In this document: positions 32,342 to 37,717 of the stretch, in pieces
Numbering within the stretch: position 1 is the first letter of the stretch
How the letters are laid out: every line of letters starts with the position of its first letter
NCBI GenBank assembly: GCA_002483365.1
Contig: DLHT01000017.1
Span: 430,355-468,071 of the forward strand
Direction of reading: 5' to 3'
Origin: Cellvibrio sp. UBA7661
GTDB lineage: Bacteria; Pseudomonadota; Gammaproteobacteria; Pseudomonadales; Cellvibrionaceae
Length of the DNA stretch: 37,717 nt
Notes under the pieces: generated by a model
The model's input: only the letters and a program-made list of their open reading frames with translations
What the model was told of the DNA's origin: nothing
Database searches by the model: none
Program-made: the position numbers and the translations under genes

Positions 32342-33427
32342 TTAATTCAGCTTGTGTTGCTTAAACCAATCACCAAGAAGCTCGGCAATTTTTTGATTGT
32401 TCAGGTCAGAGAATGGAAAATGCGTATTCCCGTATACACCAATCTCAGGCAAGTGCACCACGCTGGCATTGCCGCCATATTTGTTAATTTTTTCTGCCCA
32501 TAGCTTTGCCATCGCCAAGCGAACTCGCCAATTGTCCTGACCTGGGTTTTCATGTGCGGTGGTCGGAATGTTGTCACCGTAATAAATAATGATTGGGAAT
32601 TTTGTTAACTTTAAAAATTGCTCCATTTTGACTGGCGTAGGCGTGAGAGTGCCAGTCAGGCTTGGCATAGCGGCGGGTAGCTCACCTTCTGGAAAAACAA
32701 ATCCGCTTCCGGGCTCGTAGGACACTATGGCTTTCACATTTTCCGATTTTATCGCTGTCCACCAACCGGGTCCGCCACCTTGTGAATGTGTAATCAAAAT
32801 GGATGGCCCTGAGCGCTTTAAAACCGCTGCCATTGAATCACTAATTAGTTGTTCATCATAGGCACCGGTATTCGGTGTCATTTGGCGGAAATATTGATTG
32901 AGTGATTCTGCATCTTTAGGGAACTGCACGTTATCGAAGTAATTTGGATATTGGCCCACACGGAACATGTTGAACCACATTTGATCCTGCGGTGTAGCAG
33001 TTAATTCAAGTGGCGCGGTTGATTGGCCTGCGCGTCCTCTTCGCGGCTGGTCAACTAAATAGACGGAAAAATGGTGACGTAAAAAATAGTTTTGAAATCC
33101 TTCGCGCCCATCCGGTGTTGTTCCCCAGGTATTTGCTGATTGACCTGCACCGTGCAAAAGCACTAATGGTAAGGGTTTATGATTGACTGGAATTTGAAAG
33201 AAGACAGATGCATGGTCTCCATGCAGTGTTTGACCACTGGAGTCGGCAATCTTTTTGCCGTCGAACGCCCCCGGTTTTTGGATAACGGTTCCACCGGCTG
33301 AAAAATTACCTTGATCCGTAATTGTTATTGCGTTTGAATTTCCAGTATCAGTGGCGCACGCCGAAATCATTAATGCCAAGCTGATGCTGCACGTGATTTT
33401 AAAGAGCGAGTTGAGTTGGGCGTTCAT
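32342..33427 (-). CDS. Alpha/beta hydrolase, lipoprotein-type esterase
   Basis: A 361-residue predicted exported hydrolase. The N-terminus MISACATD carries a lipobox-like LMISAC, so the mature protein probably starts at Cys24. LVLLHGAGQSANTW forms the oxyanion-hole region and THSQGG the nucleophile elbow (Ser). A late GNTHFPFSDLNN supplies the likely catalytic His. AAGGAG six bases ahead sets the start. It is 18 bases from the next gene upstream in the same direction, so it is operonic. The substrate is unknown; the cluster suggests small esters or lactones. Confidence 0.88.
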   Translation of the reverse strand: MNAQLNSLFKITCSISLALMISACATDTGNSNAITITDQGNFSAGGTVIQKPGAFDGKKIADSSGQTLHGDHASVFFQIPVNHKPLPLVLLHGAGQSANTWGTTPDGREGFQNYFLRHHFSVYLVDQPRRGRAGQSTAPLELTATPQDQMWFNMFRVGQYPNYFDNVQFPKDAESLNQYFRQMTPNTGAYDEQLISDSMAAVLKRSGPSILITHSQGGGPGWWTAIKSENVKAIVSYEPGSGFVFPEGELPAAMPSLTGTLTPTPVKMEQFLKLTKFPIIIYYGDNIPTTAHENPGQDNWRVRLAMAKLWAEKINKYGGNASVVHLPEIGVYGNTHFPFSDLNNQKIAELLGDWFKQHKLN

Positions 33428-33445
33428 AAGGGCTCCTTCTTTAGT

Positions 33446-34609
33446 TTATTTGGTTTGAGTTGATTTAAGCTGCTGGAGAACATCGGAGCTGTTTGTGGCA
33501 ACATCTGCATTAACATCATTTTTTAATGTAATGATGATTTGCTGAAGCTGTGAGTCCTTCAACCCCAGATTCTGCACCACCTTAAAGTGTGAGGTTAATT
33601 GACTATTCACATTTCCGAGGGCTGCCAATGTCGCGATGGTTACCAGTTCCCGGTCAATGTAACTCAGATTGTCACGGCTAAATAAATAGCCAAATAAATG
33701 TGCCTTCAATGCGTAATCAATCGTCGGTGAAAAATTTTCCACTAAGGGTTTGTCTGCTGGCGCGTTTGTTAAGTAACCTAATGTCTCGGTGCCTAATTGA
33801 TAATAATTAGTATTGCTCGCCGTCGTACTTGGTGCGGCACCCAGTCTGTCCTTGATGTTTTGTTGTTGGCGCTGCTCCAACAAACTTTTAAACGTAAGTA
33901 AACCATTCAGGCTACGTGGAAATCCCACATACGCATATTGGTGAGCTAATGCTTCTTTTATTTCATTGACGGTTAATCCGGCCTCCAATCCTTTTATCAG
34001 GGCGGGTTTGAGTTGTTCAAGATTACCCGTTGCCGTAAATGCAGCAATGGGAATGAGGCTTAGTTGCCTGTTAGTTAGAGGTGTGCTCGCGTTAACTTTT
34101 TGTTGTTCGTTTACATTTAACGGTTGAGAGCTTTTCGGCAATTCAACTTTTTCCAACCAGGTGACTTTTTCATCTGGCTTGGCAACGGGAGAAATAGCAA
34201 TATGAGTCATGCTGCTGTGAGTGCTGGCACCATGCCAATGCTTCACACCGGGAGGGCACCAAATAACATCGCCCTTGCTAATAGTTTGAATCGGCTGTCC
34301 CCATTCCTGCGTGCGACCTTCGCCATCGATGACAATTAAATATTGACCGCTCGGGTGGATGTGCCAATTGGTTAGTGCACCCGCTGCAAAAGTCACAGTT
34401 GCTGGTGCGACATCGCCCGCTGATGGCATTGTGGGTAGTCGCGAAAATTGCGCTTTCCCTGAAAAATTACTGGCGGGTGCTTCCTGGATAACATGCTGTT
34501 CGACCTTTGTTATCTGCTGTGTCGATATCTGCTGTTTGGGGTTGTCATCTGCTAATGCAACATCTGATAACAACGTCAATACTACAGCGACTTTAAGTGG
34601 GCTATTCAT
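33446..34609 (-). CDS. Cupin - carboxymuconolactone decarboxylase fusion
   Basis: A 387-residue exported fusion: signal peptide 1-20 (ALADD), a cupin domain (about 60-150) with metal ligands in NWHIHPSGQY and PPGVKHWHG, and two AhpD/CMD-like helical repeats (about 190-250 and 290-365, with IKEALAHQYAYVGFPRSLNG and IDRELVTIATLAALGN). No CXXC is seen, so it is not a peroxidase of the AhpD type. Such fusions are annotated as carboxymuconolactone decarboxylase family proteins and appear beside hydrolases and aldo/keto reductases; the actual reaction is unknown. GGAG precedes the ATG. It is 43 bases from the gene upstream. Confidence 0.88.
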   Translation of the reverse strand: MNSPLKVAVVLTLLSDVALADDNPKQQISTQQITKVEQHVIQEAPASNFSGKAQFSRLPTMPSAGDVAPATVTFAAGALTNWHIHPSGQYLIVIDGEGRTQEWGQPIQTISKGDVIWCPPGVKHWHGASTHSSMTHIAISPVAKPDEKVTWLEKVELPKSSQPLNVNEQQKVNASTPLTNRQLSLIPIAAFTATGNLEQLKPALIKGLEAGLTVNEIKEALAHQYAYVGFPRSLNGLLTFKSLLEQRQQQNIKDRLGAAPSTTASNTNYYQLGTETLGYLTNAPADKPLVENFSPTIDYALKAHLFGYLFSRDNLSYIDRELVTIATLAALGNVNSQLTSHFKVVQNLGLKDSQLQQIIITLKNDVNADVATNSSDVLQQLKSTQTK

Positions 34610-34652
34610 CTCTTACTCCAATTTCGAATATTTAAATGGGTAATAATCCTGC

Positions 34653-35705
34653 TTAAAGATTTTTGCTGTAAAACGTTTGAAGATGGTTTACTGCCTGGTC
34701 TACATATTTCGGTACCCAGTAAGTTTCAATATGAGTAGCACCATTAATTTTGAACAGTTCTTTCTCTTTAGTGCCTGTTGCCAAAGTAAATGCTTTTTCG
34801 GTCATATACAGTGAGTCAGCTTTACTACCCGCAATCATCAGTAACGGCTGATTAATTAAATCCATATTACTCGTTGCGTCAAAACGCATGAGGTCAAGCA
34901 AACTACTCAATGTGTACCTGAAGGTCGAATTGGGGTGTGCATGGGTTTTTCCGTAATATTCAAAACCCTGGCGGTAAAGGTCGAATGGAAGTTTGGCGAT
35001 TTGTTCATCCGTTAGCTTTGCATCACCGGTATAAATTATTTCTCCGCCAGCCGCTTCTTGTGTGCGTGCGTCCGAGGCGAGTTTTAAACGTTGTTGGATA
35101 GTGTCCAGTTGTGAGTCTTGATAACCGTTGCGTCTTACTAGCCCGGAATCAAACATGCTTAATGTAGCAACAGCTCTGAAGCGCTTATCAGTCTGTGCCG
35201 CTTTTAATGAATATCCGCCGCCACCACAAATTCCGAGTAGGCCCAACCGGCTTACATCAACACCCGGATACTGCGTAATAAAATCAGCCATGCCATGGAT
35301 ATCTTCAATTCGATTTGCGGGTTTATCGACATTGCGTGGTTGGCCACCACTTGCACCTTGATATGCCGCATCAGCAGTAATGGTGATGTAGCCGAGCTGC
35401 GCTAAATGTTGCGCGTAGAGCCCTGCGACTTGCTCCTTTACTCCGCCATTCGGATGCGCGATAACGACGGCAGGATATTTTTTTGTCGAGTCGTAATTGG
35501 CGGGTGTGTAAACATTGGCAGAAATATCCAGGCCATTGAGTTTATAGGTGGTGGGATGAATGTTTAATTTTCCATTTTTGTTTTCGGTGATGGCTCCTTT
35601 GTACACCAAGCCAAATGGATTGCCCTTGGCTTTATCATCAGCCACTGCTCCTGTTGCCCACAATATAGTTGACATTAAAAAAATAGTCAGCGTTTTTGAA
35701 TTCAT
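34653..35705 (-). CDS. Secreted alpha/beta hydrolase with cysteine nucleophile elbow
   Basis: A 350-residue exported hydrolase (signal peptide 1-22, GAVA). The ATG at 35705 has AAAGGTG six bases ahead; the GTG at 35714 is the alternative. The nucleophile elbow reads GICGGGG, so Cys replaces Ser as in dienelactone hydrolases; Asp is likely in AGSKADSLY and His in GATHIETYW. VIAHPNGGVKEQ contributes the oxyanion region. It resembles the DLH-like group of bacterial alpha/beta hydrolases. It lies 27 bases after the aldo/keto reductase gene, in the same operon. Confidence 0.88.
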   Translation of the reverse strand: MNSKTLTIFLMSTILWATGAVADDKAKGNPFGLVYKGAITENKNGKLNIHPTTYKLNGLDISANVYTPANYDSTKKYPAVVIAHPNGGVKEQVAGLYAQHLAQLGYITITADAAYQGASGGQPRNVDKPANRIEDIHGMADFITQYPGVDVSRLGLLGICGGGGYSLKAAQTDKRFRAVATLSMFDSGLVRRNGYQDSQLDTIQQRLKLASDARTQEAAGGEIIYTGDAKLTDEQIAKLPFDLYRQGFEYYGKTHAHPNSTFRYTLSSLLDLMRFDATSNMDLINQPLLMIAGSKADSLYMTEKAFTLATGTKEKELFKINGATHIETYWVPKYVDQAVNHLQTFYSKNL

Positions 35706-35732
35706 AACTATCACCTTTTAAAATATCTGCTT

Positions 35733-36584
35733 TTACACATCTAGCTTGCGCGCAGTCAGCCATTCGACCATTGCAGGATCGCGATGGGAGAAAAATGCGC
35801 TGGTGGCGGTATCAATTGCGGTAATGTTGTTCATGTCTGCATCCGACAATGCAAAATCCAACACCGCCATATTTTCTTTCATACGCTCTTTGCGTACCGA
35901 TTTGGCGAGCGAAACAATTCCACGCTGAAGCAACCACCGCAGTACAACTTGCCCCACCGATTTTCCATATTGATTGCCAATAGCGGTCAGCACAGGATGG
36001 GTAAATAAATTGTTCTTTCCTTCGGCAAAGGGCGCCCAGGCTTCAGGCTGAATTCCTTTAGATTTCATCCAGGGCGCGGCATGTAGTTGCTGATTAAATG
36101 GATTAACTTCTATTTGATTTACAGTGGGTTTGATGCGATTAAAAGCCATCAAGTCGGCCAGACGATCCGGTTGGAAATTGCTGACGCCAATTGCACGAAT
36201 TTTTCCGGCTGCATGTAATTCCTCCATCGCACGCCACGCGCCGTGAACATCACCAAAGGGTTGGTGGATAAGGTACAAATCAACGTAATCAAGTTGCAGG
36301 CGATTCAATGAGCGCTCGAACTGCGCTTTTGCGCCTTCGTAGCTGGCATGCCCGAGCCACAGTTTGGTGGTGATAAAGAGTTCGCTGCGCGCGACTCCGC
36401 TTGCCCGTAACGCATTACCCACTTGGGTTTCGTTTTGGTAGGAAGCGGCGGTATCGATAAGCCGGTAACCTGTATCCAACGCATCAAGTACAGCGCGCTC
36501 ACATTCGGTTGGGTCGGTCATCTGGAATACACCGAAGCCCAGAAGTGGCATCTCAAGACCATTATTCAAGGTGATGGCACTCAT
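35733..36584 (-). CDS. Aldo/keto reductase
   Basis: NADPH-dependent aldehyde or ketone reductase with a TIM barrel of 283 residues. The catalytic tetrad is visible: Asp44 and Tyr49 in RLIDTAASYQ, Lys74 in TTKLWLGH, and His107 in LYLIHQPFGD. The NADPH-binding tail SLAKSVRKERMKEN is conserved in form (normally IPKS). It belongs to the 2,5-diketo-gluconate reductase-like group. No signal peptide, so it works in the cytoplasm while its operon partners are exported. GAGGAAG precedes the ATG. It is first in the cluster and divergent from a LysR gene, which is the usual sign of direct control. Confidence 0.94.
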   Translation of the reverse strand: MSAITLNNGLEMPLLGFGVFQMTDPTECERAVLDALDTGYRLIDTAASYQNETQVGNALRASGVARSELFITTKLWLGHASYEGAKAQFERSLNRLQLDYVDLYLIHQPFGDVHGAWRAMEELHAAGKIRAIGVSNFQPDRLADLMAFNRIKPTVNQIEVNPFNQQLHAAPWMKSKGIQPEAWAPFAEGKNNLFTHPVLTAIGNQYGKSVGQVVLRWLLQRGIVSLAKSVRKERMKENMAVLDFALSDADMNNITAIDTATSAFFSHRDPAMVEWLTARKLDV

Positions 36585-36789
36585 ACATCTTCCTCTCTAA
36601 TTCAGCTCAGCGTTTGATCTCACTATAGCCAGTTCCTCCGTCTGTATTAAGTGCTATATTCCGCATAGATTTATAAGTAATTTTGATTAATAGATCGATT
36701 TTTGCTGTATTTATGCTCGGTTATCGATTTATTTTGTCATCTAAACAGCATAATCAACGTGACCAGCCGAAGCTTTAAGGTGCAATCCA
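36585..36789. promoter_or_regulatory. Divergent promoter region of LysR and AKR cluster
   Basis: These 205 AT-rich bases separate the LysR gene and the operon it probably controls. ATCGATTT occurs twice (36694-36701 and 36723-36730) in the same orientation, 29 bases apart, which may mark regulator sites. No exact promoter is claimed. Confidence 0.5.
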
Positions 36790-37695
36790 ATGTCTGAAAA
36801 CCTCAATGACCTGCGTGCATTTATATTGGTTGCGCAAGTTGGAAGTTTCACCCGAGCAGCGGGCCAATTGGGCGTTTCCCAGTCGGCCTTGAGTTACACG
36901 ATTAGAACGCTGGAGGAACGTCTTGGCGTAAAGCTGCTCAACCGCACCACGCGCAGTGTTTCGCCAACCCAAGCGGGCGAACGGTTATTGGAGGATATAG
37001 AGCCACTGATTGCGGGGATCGACCAAAAGCTGGGTAAATTAAATGCGTTTCGCGATCTTCCGCGCGGAACATTACGCATCAATAGCTCAGAGCACGTGAT
37101 CAATACGCTCTTATGGGACAAGCTCGCGTCGTTCGCGCGCGATTACCCTGATGTTGTATTAGAGATCACGACGGATTATGCATTTACCGACATCGTGAAA
37201 GACCGGTTTGATATCGGCATTCGCCTGGGCAGCACAGTGGATAAAGACATGGTCGCGGTTAGAGTCACGCCAGACTTTCAAATGATTGTTGTGGGTTCAC
37301 CGGACTACATCGCTGCTTACGGAATTCCAGAGACACCGAAGGAACTTAACAGTCATCGCTGTCTGACTATGCGCTTGCCAAGACACGAAAATATTATGAG
37401 CTGGGAGTTTCAGAATCCAGGCAAAGAACAACCGCAAAGTGTTACGAGCTATCGCCCTCAGTCCGCCATAATTGTCAGTCACGCCCATTTACTAATGAGA
37501 GGGGCGATAGATGGATTAGGTCTCGCGTGGGTGCCTGCAACTATGGCAGAACAAGAACTTAAAAGTGGAGCATTAACTGAAGTCTTGATGGATTGGAAAA
37601 TGACGTATGAAGGTTACTATATGTATTATCCCAATCGTCAGTTGCCGCCACTGTTTCGACTGTTTGTTGATGCGTTAAAGTTGAGGGTTGGTTAA
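36790..37695 (+). CDS. LysR-family transcriptional regulator
   Basis: A 301-residue regulator with an N-terminal winged helix-turn-helix (residues 3-62; SFTRAAGQLGVSQSALSYTI and LEERLGVKLLNRTTRSV) and a periplasmic-binding-protein-like effector domain (90-295). The TTDYAFTDIVKDRFDIGIRLG segment is typical of the group that sits beside aldo/keto reductase genes. AAGGTG precedes the ATG. It is divergent from the AKR operon and likely regulates it in response to an unknown small compound. The gene ends 22 bases before the window edge. Confidence 0.94.
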   Translation: MSENLNDLRAFILVAQVGSFTRAAGQLGVSQSALSYTIRTLEERLGVKLLNRTTRSVSPTQAGERLLEDIEPLIAGIDQKLGKLNAFRDLPRGTLRINSSEHVINTLLWDKLASFARDYPDVVLEITTDYAFTDIVKDRFDIGIRLGSTVDKDMVAVRVTPDFQMIVVGSPDYIAAYGIPETPKELNSHRCLTMRLPRHENIMSWEFQNPGKEQPQSVTSYRPQSAIIVSHAHLLMRGAIDGLGLAWVPATMAEQELKSGALTEVLMDWKMTYEGYYMYYPNRQLPPLFRLFVDALKLRVG

Positions 37696-37717
37696 TGTCC
37701 GCAATTGGCGTGCGCCG

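Noticed and set aside
1..37717. CRISPR arrays, rRNA or tRNA genes
   Set aside because: No regularly spaced repeats of CRISPR size and no tRNA cloverleaf or rRNA signature were recognised on reading; the short tandem arrays have no spacers.

Overview
The window reads as chromosome of a Gram-negative gammaproteobacterium of moderate GC content: TonB-dependent receptors, TonB-ExbB-ExbD, a trimeric-type porin, lipoproteins and Sbp/Cys sulfate transport genes. Gene style and the wealth of TonB-dependent receptors suggest something near Cellvibrio/Cellvibrionaceae; that is an impression, not a computed placement. No rRNA, tRNA, CRISPR array or complete insertion sequence was seen.

Layout. (a) 1-2.1 kb: a 1-Cys peroxiredoxin converging on metY (O-acetylhomoserine sulfhydrylase) across a bidirectional terminator. 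(b) 2.6-8.4 kb: tonB-exbB-exbD, a YdhS-like FAD/NAD(P)-binding protein, and a convergent TonB-dependent receptor. (c) 8.6-11.3 kb: a two-gene regulatory unit, a sigma-54 activator with almost no N-terminal sensor region followed by a membrane-anchored winged-helix protein. (d) 11.5-18.8 kb, all minus strand: a sulfate block made of two small OscA/YezD-type genes, a porin, sbp-cysT-cysW-cysA, and a second sbp upstream. (e) 19.5-26.7 kb, plus strand: a second TonB-dependent receptor, a DsbD-like membrane thiol reductase, a secreted redoxin, the remnant of a gluconolactonase gene, and a Tat-exported dienelactone hydrolase-like protein. (f) 27.2-30.2 kb: a five-gene envelope set: a rhodanese fold lacking its cysteine, two small membrane proteins, a lectin-like secreted protein and a haem-c-like lipoprotein. 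(g) 30.6-31.2 kb: a dead tyrosine recombinase. (h) 31.2-37.7 kb: a minus-strand cluster of two NTF2-like secreted proteins, two alpha/beta hydrolases, a cupin-carboxymuconolactone decarboxylase fusion and an aldo/keto reductase, with a divergent LysR regulator.

How it fits together. The centre is a sulfur acquisition locus. Three good -24/-12 (sigma-54) promoter matches lie in front of the second sbp, the divergent TonB receptor, and the rhodanese/cytochrome operon, and a sigma-54 activator is encoded nearby. The two OscA-like genes instead share an identical 30-bp block placed like a LysR-type activator site (CysB is the obvious candidate) over nearly identical -10 elements. I infer two layers of sulfur control: a CysB-like one for oscA and probably the transport operon, and a sigma-54 one for the receptor, the extra binding protein and perhaps the redox operon. 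The most promising undescribed items are the sigma-54 activator/membrane winged-helix pair with its putative regulon, and the rhodanese-DUF-DUF-lectin-cytochrome operon.
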